A program made the translations under genes and the position numbers. DNA of 64,000 nucleotides from Platycnemis pennipes (lineage: Eukaryota; Arthropoda; Insecta; Odonata; Platycnemididae), in the NCBI GenBank assembly GCA_933228895.1, contig OW121853.1, forward strand, positions 81,638,645-81,702,644. Reading direction: 5' to 3'. Each line of letters begins with the position of its first letter. Position 1 is the stretch's first letter. The notes beneath the pieces were generated by a model that ran no database searches, was not told the origin of the DNA, and worked only from the letters and a program-made list of their open reading frames with translations. Of the stretch, positions 59,101-64,000 are shown piece after piece.

Positions 59101-61613
59101 ATGGGCATTGAAAATTTTCATGCATCGAATGGGTGGCTTCAAAAGTTTAAAGTGCGGTGGAATCTCAAAACTTTGAAAATGAGTGGGGAAGAAGCCTCTG
59201 TAAGTGACACAGCGGTAGAAGAGTGGAAAAAAACTTCGCAGATGATTTTAGCCAGGTATAAACCACGAGACATTTTTAATGAGGATGAGGCAGGATTTTT
59301 TTATAACTTGCTTCCAGACAGAACTTTAGCAGTTAGAGGCCAATCATGCCATGGAGCGAAAAAAAGCAAAGAAAGATTCACAATGCTTTTCTGTGCTAAT
59401 TTTGATGGCTCAGAGAAATTGAAGCCTCTTGTGATTGGAAAATATAAAAAGCCTAGATGCTTTAAAAATATTAAGAAACTTTCTTGCTCATACAAAAACT
59501 CAAAACTCTTGGATGACAGCATCTTTATTCTGTGAGTGGTTGACCATGCTGGACTCAAAGATGGGAGTGAGAAACTGGAAAATAGTTCTCTTCATTGATC
59601 AGTGCACAGCACATAAAGTTGAAGGGATTGTGTTACGACACGTCAAAGTAGTATATTTTCCTCCAAACACCACCAGCAAATTGCAACCACTTGATCAAGG
59701 AATAATTTCCATTGTGAAGAGACATTACAGGCAGCAACTGGTGTCACACATTTTGCGAACAGTTGAGGAGAAAAATTATTTCAAAAAGTGTTCTTGGAAC
59801 ATAATTCAGGCCATGCACAGGCTCTGTCTTTCGTGGACTTGTTTGAAGTCAGACGTTATTGAAAAAGGTTTTAAAAAGGCTGGATTTATGGGGGACAGCA
59901 GTGAGGAAGATATTTTGTGCGAGGGCGAACCGACGGAATGGCTTGAAATAAACAAAATAATTAATGTTCAGTCATCATTTGACGACTTTATTAATGTTGA
60001 CAATGTCTTGCTAACATGTGCCACAAATGAGGGAGAGGTGTTCAAAGAAATGGAGGAAGAAGCTGTTGGGGAATCTCCAGTAGTAGTCCATAACATGGAA
60101 GAAGAAGAGAGTGATGGTGAGGATTTTATGCCAAAGCCAACCAAAAAAGAGGTGCAGGATGCTTTGGGTGTGATGGAAAGATTTTTTTAAATATGGAGGA
60201 CTGCAGCAGTGAAAATTTACTATTATTAAATTAAATAGAAGATATCATCTCAAAAGAATTTGAAAAAAATGAAACAAACAGAAATTACATTTTTTTTCGG
60301 CGGAGAGTGCTTAAGTAGTTTTTGTACCCTTGTTTTTATTATTATAAACATTAAAACTATTAAAAAGCATAATTGCATATATTTAAATATAAAAATATAG
60401 TAAACAAAGAGAAAGCAGCACATTTTACTACCAAAAAGTTTCGTAAGGCGGAAATATGTGTTCATTTTGCTAAAACCTCTTTATAATGAACCTCCACTTA
60501 TCAAAATGACTAAAAAATTGGTCCCTTCCATTTCGATATAAAGAGGTTTTACTGTAATATCATAGCAATTTTTCATTGTACCTCCGTAATAAAGAAATTA
60601 AAAAAACTGGATTAGGCTGCATATTTAAAGCTTTGAAAAGTTGGTCGAGGTGAGATGGTGTTGCCAAGCATCACTTGGCTTCAAAATTTAGGGGAACCAC
60701 TGGGCCTTGGGTACTTCAGTGAGGCTTATCTGCAGGAGAAAGCAGGACTTGCAGGAGGAGCATAGAAGGTAACTTGCCTTCCAATCAATATCCTCCTTCA
60801 GCTTCTACATGTATCATACTAATTTCTTCTTAAGGTTCATATGTATACCTTTTCGCCTTGATACACCTAGACAGGGTAGGTTAACTGGCTAAAGTACCTA
60901 GTGTGAATTTGAGTGGAGGATCTGGGTTGAAATCGTGGTCAAGGTGGAAGATTTTTTTCTGTCAAAATGCTATGTCATATCCAACTGGAGCGAAAATGTG
61001 AACCAAATAACTAGGGACCGTGCCACTTAAATGAAAAACTATACAAAGACTGCTATCTTGGAAAGTGTTAAATATATTAGTTTCAAAAGAAAGCTGATGT
61101 TATTTCTTCTGTCAAAAAAAACAAATGCTCTTTAGGAGTGGTCTTTGACTACTGTTCAAAGAAATTATTCCAGTGAACCTTGATCTTTCTTTTTTTAATA
61201 CATAATACTTTTGTCATGTTTGTAGTCAGTGGCAACTTCTGTTCAATATGTGATTTATTAATTTTGAAAATGACATTCATGCACATTTTACCATTTCAAA
61301 AATGAAATCCTTATAATTCAAATGTTTTACTTGCTTTCTTAATAATTCCAGGAGTTGTTGTTGGTATTGAAGAAGGGAGAATGGAACATTATTATTATAA
61401 TTAAATCCTACAGTGAAAATTTCCATGTCATTTCGCAGAAAATTGGAAATTTCCTGTTATTTGTGCTGTTTGATTTATTGTATCCTTCTTCAATTCTCAT
61501 AGGTGATAAAGATGGCAAACTTCCAAAGAGTTTGAGTTACACCTCACCTAGTGTACTTGAGGCCATGGATGCAGCAATTGGAAATAAGAATGCACCCTAT
61601 GGTGGTGATCAAG
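35048..61613 (+). CDS. SNAPC1: SNAPC1 (snRNA-activating protein complex subunit 1), 5' part, five exons
   Basis: Coding exons are 35048-35190, 35269-35415, 42952-43105, 43399-43603 and 61503-61613, 760 nt in all, with consistent phases and GT-AG borders. The last visible exon ends in phase 1, so the gene continues beyond the window. SNAPC1 is a structural subunit of the complex that binds the proximal sequence element of snRNA genes for RNA polymerases II and III. The N-terminal match to vertebrate SNAPC1 is direct: [50 protein letters not shown] and [13 protein letters not shown]. The later acidic stretch ([10 protein letters not shown]) is typical of the variable C-terminal half. Introns 2 (7.5 kb) and 4 (17.9 kb) are swollen by transposons. 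Confidence 0.85.
35269..35415 (+). CDS. SNAPC1: SNAPC1 exon 2
   Basis: Acceptor TTTTTCAG. Completes [13 protein letters not shown] and includes [20 protein letters not shown] then LYYKQPT. This is the best conserved block of the family (PPY.FQ.R.G..YL..GLY). Donor GTAATT. Confidence 0.92.
35416..36120. other. SNAPC1 intron 2, proximal part
   Basis: Contains short open frames on both strands (35555-35809 minus, 35846-36046 plus) that I cannot assign. The plus frame reads [20 protein letters not shown] and may be a relic of an unknown repeat. No other feature. Confidence 0.35.
36121..37189. mobile_element. CCC-ended inverted-repeat element with AACGTT/TGCATGCA arrays (array A)
   Basis: The left end reads CCCTAGTAGCAGAGAATG and the right end, inward, CCCATGTAGCAGAGGTCG. 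Both continue into TTGTCACAA(C/T)GTTGCATG. TTAA follows the right end (37190-37193), but the left flank is AGCTT, so the target duplication is not conserved. Blocks at 36136-36290, 36816-36870 and 37051-37180 consist of degenerate AACGTT, TGCATGCA and GTGCAC palindromes. No transposase is encoded. The CCC...GGG-TTAA edge suggests a piggyBac-like MITE. Confidence 0.5.
37385..37640 (+). repeat. Array B: 25-bp period CCACAGTACAGTCGCAGTGG repeat
   Basis: Units starting CCACAGTACAGT occur at 37502, 37527 and 37552, exactly 25 bp apart, with degenerate copies on either side. The words are built from the dyad CTGT-N-ACAG and ACTG/CAGT steps. Confidence 0.85.
37869..37977. repeat. Array C: foldback of CTGATCAG words
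   Basis: The left arm CCGGATCAGGAAATGAGC and the right arm, inward, CCAGATCAGGAAATGACC continue with matching ATTT(A/G)AATCCTGATCAGG, giving arms of about 45 bp around a core of GATCTGGCAA and CCTGATCTGA words. Further CTGATC words flank it at 37848-37868 and 37980-38003. Confidence 0.8.
38015..38340. repeat. Array D: ~22-bp degenerate TTCCACGTGGATCC repeats
   Basis: At least ten imperfect units contain the palindrome ATCCACGTGGAT or variants (TTCCACATGGG, TTCCACTTGGA), separated by CACATCA or CGCATGA. The period wanders around 20-24 bp. No coding potential. Confidence 0.8.
38341..40270. other. SNAPC1 intron 2, central part
   Basis: AT-rich intronic DNA between the arrays. No exon, repeat or RNA gene recognised. 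Confidence 0.4.
40276..40470. repeat. Array E: GGACATCCA-N-TGGATGTCC dyads
   Basis: Degenerate units around the 9+1+9 dyad GGACATCCA-N-TGGATGTCC, for example near 40290, 40390 and 40448, with a CCACTTGTGG spacer motif twice. The same word family recurs 860 bp away in array F. Confidence 0.85.
41326..41551. repeat. Array F: ~24-bp TGACATCCAATGGATGTCCT repeats
   Basis: About seven units of TGACATCCAATGGATGTCCT followed by TTTC are arranged head to tail, more regular than array E but built on the same dyad. Confidence 0.88.
41552..41831 (+). repeat. Array G: 103-bp tandem repeat, 2.7 copies
   Basis: Units begin CATAAGGGACTTCTGG at 41552, 41655 and 41758, spaced exactly 103 bp, and are nearly identical. 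Each unit contains one array-F dyad (TGGACGTCCATTGGACGTCA) plus GTGGCTGGGAAGTCAT. The third copy is cut off after AGTCATCC. Confidence 0.92.
42150..42445. repeat. Array H: ~65-70 bp higher-order CTGTTACAGTACAG repeats
   Basis: Four to five degenerate units contain CTCTGTTACAGTACAGTTTG followed by ACAG(C/T)ACAGTTCCA. It is the same word family as array B and ends in the inverted TAGAAAAATCTG terminus. Confidence 0.8.
42952..43105 (+). CDS. SNAPC1: SNAPC1 exon 3
   Basis: Acceptor CCTCACAG. Encodes [20 protein letters not shown], then [20 protein letters not shown], aligning with KIRVALKDWDEVLKF and FDAAYIFRKLRLDRAFHFT in human SNAPC1. Donor GTAAGT, phase 0. Confidence 0.9.
43399..43603 (+). 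CDS. SNAPC1: SNAPC1 exon 4
   Basis: Acceptor ATTTCAG. Encodes [20 protein letters not shown], an acidic EESSDEEEF run, and [20 protein letters not shown]. The similarity fades after the first residues, as in other SNAPC1 proteins. Donor GTAAGC, phase 1. Confidence 0.85.
43655..47985 (+). mobile_element. R4/Dong-type non-LTR retrotransposon in a TAA microsatellite
   Basis: The element is bordered by TAATAATAATAA on the left (43652-43666) and TAATAATAA on the right (47978-47987). Dong elements are known to insert in TAA repeats. The pol gene is broken by frameshifts near 45660 and 46360 and in-frame stops at 45817-45819 and 47069-47071. Its parts are clear: [15 protein letters not shown] (about 45940), [10 protein letters not shown] (46261-46290), GMEF then LDKC, and [18 protein letters not shown]. 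The C-terminal restriction-like endonuclease region lies in an open frame 47078-47860: a [18 protein letters not shown] finger, NRHN, and KPDIVLL...VIEF. Reverse transcriptase, zinc finger and PD-(D/E)xK order matches the R4 clade. It sits in SNAPC1 intron 4. Confidence 0.85.
44168..45455 (+). repeat. Tandem internal duplication within the Dong-like element
   Basis: Two adjacent copies (about 44168-44835 and 44836-45455) share GGGAGAC(G/A)AGC(C/T)GAAGG, TACGATGAGACGACTACCAGG, GCCTCTCCCC(G/A)AGT, and GAGGTGGAACGTTTCTGG near their ends. They differ by scattered substitutions and indels. The duplicated stretch is the N-terminal coding region before the reverse transcriptase. Confidence 0.85.
47990..49345 (-). 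mobile_element. CR1-like non-LTR retrotransposon, 5'-truncated
   Basis: The minus strand opens at about 49344 inside the reverse transcriptase, with [20 protein letters not shown], motif [17 protein letters not shown], and [13 protein letters not shown]. Towards lower coordinates it continues with [16 protein letters not shown], a YADN in place of YADD, and a C-terminal [18 protein letters not shown] and [10 protein letters not shown]. The 3' tail ends near 47990 beside the TAA tract of the Dong element. Frameshifts separate the pieces. Confidence 0.75.
49777..49858 (+). repeat. 82-bp dispersed repeat, copy 2
   Basis: Matches 2787-2868 with a few differences. It lies between the CR1-like and I/Loa-like pieces. 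Confidence 0.7.
49990..51560 (+). mobile_element. I/Loa/Jockey-group retrotransposon with RT core deleted, RNase H retained
   Basis: The left part gives [20 protein letters not shown] and [14 protein letters not shown] in shifting frames, reaching VVGVFFD (motif A). It then jumps at about 50270 to [18 protein letters not shown], so motif B and the catalytic YADD are missing. Then come [20 protein letters not shown] and an open frame 50840-51523 with RNase H residues: [30 protein letters not shown] and [13 protein letters not shown]. The element stops near 51560. Confidence 0.8.
50840..51523 (+). pseudogene. RNase H domain of the I/Loa-like element
   Basis: A 227-codon open frame retains all four RNase H catalytic positions (D in FTDGS, E in YTAEL, D in CTDSM, D in NEKAD). 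It is detached from any complete reverse transcriptase. RNase H removes the RNA template strand after reverse transcription. Confidence 0.8.
51586..51690. repeat. Degenerate GGTATCGG repeat
   Basis: Loose copies of GGTATCGG/TATCGGTATTGG and GGTATCAG fill this stretch at the 3' edge of the I/Loa-like element. No function seen. Confidence 0.5.
52077..54268 (+). mobile_element. RTE-like non-LTR retrotransposon, nearly full pol with point lesions
   Basis: Successive frames at 52077-52484, 52766-53305, 53390-53851 and 54035-54268 encode one protein: [11 protein letters not shown] (end of endonuclease), [53 protein letters not shown] (motif A), [14 protein letters not shown] (motif B), [12 protein letters not shown] (motif C), [27 protein letters not shown], and [12 protein letters not shown] near the end. 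In-frame stops and a frameshift near 52480 disable it, but the catalytic residues survive. The same family gives the antisense fragment at 4070-4590. Clade assignment between RTE and related groups is uncertain. Confidence 0.8.
54290..54720 (-). mobile_element. Penelope-like element 3' tail
   Basis: On the minus strand the frame at about 54530-54710 reads [15 protein letters not shown] then [20 protein letters not shown], resembling the C-terminal (...RLYREAIEI.K...N) segment after the GIY-YIG domain of Penelope-like elements. The following untranslated tail contains GAAGAAGTGACCAGCAGAGG and CATGAAACGTTGGGGCA, the sort of phrase seen behind such ORFs. The rest is lost at 54720. Confidence 0.4.
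55141..55185 (+). repeat. Poly-G run and GGGAAT repeats
   Basis: About fourteen Gs in a row are followed by GGGAATGGGAATGGGAATGG. Together with the runs at 55302-55316, 55719-55783 and 55825-55857 it gives strong G-quadruplex potential on the plus strand. Confidence 0.8.
55420..55555 (-). pseudogene. Aspartate aminotransferase (cytosolic type) exon fragment
   Basis: The minus strand encodes [20 protein letters not shown] directly followed by [17 protein letters not shown]. This matches the PLP-binding region of cytosolic aspartate aminotransferase (QIAEV..., LFPFFDSAYQGFASG..., AWAVRY). Upstream, GACCCTGCCCCTGAGCAATG would read DPAPEQW, the expected preceding residues, but one extra base after CAATG shifts the frame. 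A GT follows the AVR codons at the usual end of similarity. The aspartate and tyrosine that contact PLP in this family (DSAY) remain, but the lysine segment is absent. It is a fragment, not a gene, probably carried in with the GC-rich island. Confidence 0.65.
55701..55709 (-). promoter_or_regulatory. TATATAAGG TATA-like box
   Basis: Read on the minus strand, TATATAAGGCGGG stands in GC-rich surroundings about 150 bp before the aminotransferase-like frame. It could be the promoter of the original donor gene or of a transposon. Sequence match only. Confidence 0.35.
56280..56690. repeat. Degenerate TTAAC/GTTAC-word region
   Basis: Repeated words TTAACTTTAA, CAGTTACTTTTT, AAAGTAACTTTT and GTAACTTTCCCAACTATG alternate, especially at 56575-56695, with weaker GATTAACGA words at 56279-56345. 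Both strands of the word occur. It looks like a simple-repeat-rich transposon end; the family is not recognised. Confidence 0.55.
58381..58577 (+). repeat. ~101-bp tandem duplication inside the Tigger element
   Basis: Units start AACGC(T/C)GAGCTATGAAAGA at 58381 and 58482 and share CACGTACGA, ATTAACATCTGATGCGACTA, TGTACCGT and GAAGATTTGT. A partial third start (AACGCGGAGCTATGAAAG) is at 58343. It precedes the transposase frame and could be promoter DNA. Confidence 0.8.
58907..60190 (+). pseudogene. Tigger transposase, one frameshift
   Basis: The first frame (to 59535) shows the CENP-B/Tc5-type DNA-binding half: [20 protein letters not shown] then ARKIA and [17 protein letters not shown]. The DDE domain starts with [20 protein letters not shown]. 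After a frame change at about 59500-59515 the second frame (to 60190) carries [24 protein letters not shown] (second Asp) and [20 protein letters not shown] (third Asp), then an acidic tail. All three catalytic carboxylates are retained. The first DNA-binding helix-turn-helix (psq type) expected upstream is not evident. Cut-and-paste transposition would need the frame restored, so the copy is probably dead. Confidence 0.85.
61503..61613 (+). CDS. SNAPC1: SNAPC1 exon 5
   Basis: Acceptor CTCATAG, 17.9 kb from exon 4. In the required phase it encodes [20 protein letters not shown], then [13 protein letters not shown], up to a GTATAG donor. There is no strong homology here; support is phase, open frame and splice signals. 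Confidence 0.7.
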
Positions 61614-61787
61614 GTATAGTGTGTCTTATTTTTCGTATTCAGTTATTTGCTAAGTTTTTTAGTCATAGCTATTGGTTTAGATATTAAGAAAAAAGAGATA
61701 TAGATTAGCATAGCTAAAATTATGGAAACTATCAGTTTAATAATTTTGATAATGGTTGGAAATTAAAGAGGGTAGGGAAGTTTTTTT

Positions 61788-63335
61788 CCGTGGAACCGTG
61801 GTAGTATGAGTATGGCCTATTACGAGACCCCTGCCATTACGAGTGATTGCAGGGGCACCTTCAATTGACCCTATAAATGCCATGTAAAAAAATACGGTTT
61901 TTACGAGACCCTTTTGGTGTTGGCCCCCACCATTGCGAGTTTCCATCACCAGCAAACAAACACCAAAAGTGGCCGACATCTGCCATAGCTTCCTATCTGT
62001 TATAAATGCAATTAATATGAAGTGTTGCATATCAACTGCACATTATAAATCACCATCTGATTAATTTATTGTTAATATTGGTGGAAATACTGCAGCATTA
62101 GCAGTTACGAATACGTATTTGATCTTCTTTTGTTTCCCGGGCAGTTGAGAGCACACTCGCACGTCTGTGAGTTGAGAGCATTTCCAAGATAGACACCATG
62201 GCCCAAAAACGCAGAACACTTAAGTGCTGGAAGGAAAAAACAGCAAGCCATTCAATTAATTGTCTCTCCTAAATTTGTTTTCATATTTTATTTCACTTTA
62301 TATGTATCAATGTTGAACATTTTTGTGAGTTAATTTTATGATTCATTATTATTATTGAAGTTAGCAAATTATTATTTATTACCTATACTTGTAACTGCTC
62401 GATGTAATGTGATGAACTCTGTGCCAAAGGAGTAGCACTCTTAGTGTATTGACTTTCTATATGTCTATATTCCTTTCTGTGTTTTGCTGCCATTATTGAG
62501 CAATTATATGAATTAATACTTAAGACATTTGTTTGTAGAAGAGGGCTCTTCATTAGACCCATTTTTTCAGTCCTTGGTATCATACTATTGTTGCGCATGT
62601 ACACCTGACAAAATTACTGTACATACATCAAGGGCCTAACGAAATCTGTAGACAGAACTTACTGTGATACAACTGCTATTTCAATAAAATTTTTATGCAT
62701 GGCAAAGCAGATGGTTTTTCAATGGCGACATTACATCAGATGAAAGAAAATGCCCACCAAGGCAAGATCCCTTATACCACTTCAGTGGTCTCTTTTCCGT
62801 CTGCTGAAACAAATATGATACATTATTCCAAAAATTCCATTATTCAAAATTCCAATCATAAGAATTAAGACCAACCAAGGGAAAGCATAAAGGCTAGTAA
62901 TAAAAGCGATACAATTTTGATTTATCAGTTATGGTTTACATTTTTCGCGAAACTAATCAAAATTATAGAATGAACATAAGAAAATGGAACGAGCATTAGA
63001 AAAGAGTAGCTTGGTCAGTTGTGCATTTGGGAAAATAGTCATTAATTCGAGGCTTATTGCATTTTTTTGGAGCAGGTACGGGGCTTTTTGATCTAATGGT
63101 TAGTTGGTAAATTAAGTAGGGATATGAATTACTGCAAAAATTTTCCCCTTCTAACGAGATTTGTGCTCTAATAGACTCTCCGGATTGAAATACAGCTGCC
63201 ACTACACCAACCCGATTCCTAGAAAACTGTTGACAATAGGTGTCATGGCGATTATTTACGCCAACCTCGTTAAGACGATAATTCACTATAGCAAGAGTTT
63301 TCTTGGGCACCGTTTCATTTTAAAGTATGTAATGA
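61788..63335 (+). mobile_element. Tigger-like non-autonomous element, copy 2
   Basis: Aligns along its length with 21047-22521, starting CCGTGGAACCGTGG and ending near GGGCACCGTTTCATTTTAAA. A start at about 62199 encodes MAQKRRTLK, like the basic N-terminus of Tigger proteins, before stops. The right terminus has decayed. It follows SNAPC1 exon 5, so it lies in the next intron. Confidence 0.65.
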
Positions 63336-64000
63336 CATTTGTAGGGAATGCATAGTGCAATCTAAAAGTTCCTAGGTTAAGCTGATGAGATATAAAAAAA
63401 AGCATTTCACCACTATAAGAGAAAGTATTGTTGCATCAAATATTAAAATTTAAGTTTTCATTGAAATTTTATTACATCACCTTAGCGTAATGTGGCTTTT
63501 TGAGGTAACATCTATCTTGTCAGTGTACATGTAATTGATTTTTGTGGGTGTGGCAACTTATGCATTATAAATGTGAGAAATATGATCAATTTTTTAAATA
63601 ATTTTTTGGCCCCATAAGTGTTGTCATTGACTGCTCCTATACAGTATTGTGATATGCTTTTTCTAATGCCATAAGACAATCATCTTTTGTCATTTTGTGT
63701 GTTTGCTAACGTTTTTATACAGTTTTGAAAAGGCTTTGAAAAATTTATCTAAGATAAGACTCGACTCGACTCAAAATATACTGTTAATTAGGTTGAAATG
63801 TTAAAAATAGCGTGGGATTACCACAGCATCTTGTATTAGTGTTGGTTATTGTGTAAAAGCTCTTGAATAAGAAAATGGCACATGAGGAGAATATAATATG
63901 CTGAGTGCATTAGGGTTTTCAAGAAGTTTATCATGCAGAGCTTCTTGTTTTTAAAGTGTAGCTGATTAAGTGAATAGGAAGTGTTTTAGTTATCTCATTT
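63336..64000. other. SNAPC1 intron 5, no further feature
   Basis: AT-rich intronic sequence up to the window edge. No exon or repeat that I could support. Confidence 0.4.

Larger units (their letters stand above)
57317..60554 (+). mobile_element. Tigger (pogo/Tc1-mariner) DNA transposon, nearly complete
   Basis: Ends are CAGTAAAACCTCTAT at the left and, inward from the right, CAGTAAAACCTCTTTATATCG, flanked by TA on both sides (57315-57316, 60555-60556). Length is 3,238 bp. It carries a Tigger transposase gene in plus orientation with one frameshift. Subterminal CCTC-containing words repeat inside both ends. It lies in SNAPC1 intron 4. Confidence 0.9.

Noticed and set aside
62383..62604. Minus-strand frame conserved with 21659-21859
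   Set aside because: The two copies are similar at the DNA level throughout the element, so shared residues do not show selection on a protein.

Overview
The window looks like a piece of an arthropod (probably insect) nuclear genome. It is AT-rich, its genes are split by GT-AG introns, and it is crowded with transposable elements: several non-LTR retrotransposon groups, Tigger/pogo, Harbinger, hAT-like and piggyBac-like elements, and a probable Penelope tail. The species cannot be fixed from the sequence alone.

Two host genes can be modelled exon by exon. On the minus strand, 24451-34705 encodes a complete nine-exon MINDY3 (FAM188A) K48-linkage deubiquitinase of about 475 residues. All exon phases join correctly, and the catalytic Cys and His are present. 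On the plus strand, starting 342 bp away head to head, is the 5' part of SNAPC1, a subunit of the snRNA-activating protein complex. Five exons lie between 35048 and 61613 and the gene continues past the right edge. The 34706-35047 interval is therefore a compact bidirectional promoter. A third host gene is represented only by a possible last exon of a GH18 chitinase-like protein at 4595-4846.

Layout from left to right. 1-2482 is an open, 5'-truncated Jockey/R1-type endonuclease-reverse transcriptase ORF on the minus strand that runs off the window. 2787-4590 holds repeats and an antisense RTE-like fragment. 4595-4846 is the chitinase-like exon. 4847-24450 is mostly unannotated AT-rich DNA with a perfect 34-bp palindrome, a 73-bp direct repeat and several small MITE-like elements. 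24451-34705 is MINDY3, whose introns carry a Tigger-like MITE, a decayed Harbinger element and a hAT-like MITE. 35048-61613 is SNAPC1. Its second intron (7.5 kb) is packed with at least eight arrays built from different short words with dyad symmetry. Its fourth intron (17.9 kb) is a transposon pile-up: an R4/Dong element in a TAA microsatellite, a CR1-like piece, an I/Loa-like element that has lost its RT core, an RTE-like element, a Penelope-like tail, a GC-rich island carrying an aspartate aminotransferase fragment, and a nearly whole Tigger element. A second copy of a 1.5-kb Tigger-like element lies after exon 5.

The most unusual feature is the set of palindromic-word arrays in SNAPC1 intron 2. 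Some are bounded by inverted termini beginning CCC, and they resemble subterminal arrays of non-autonomous DNA transposons. The Harbinger relic in MINDY3 has a comparable plan, with arrays of GTCATA/TATGAC words just inside its terminal inverted repeats.
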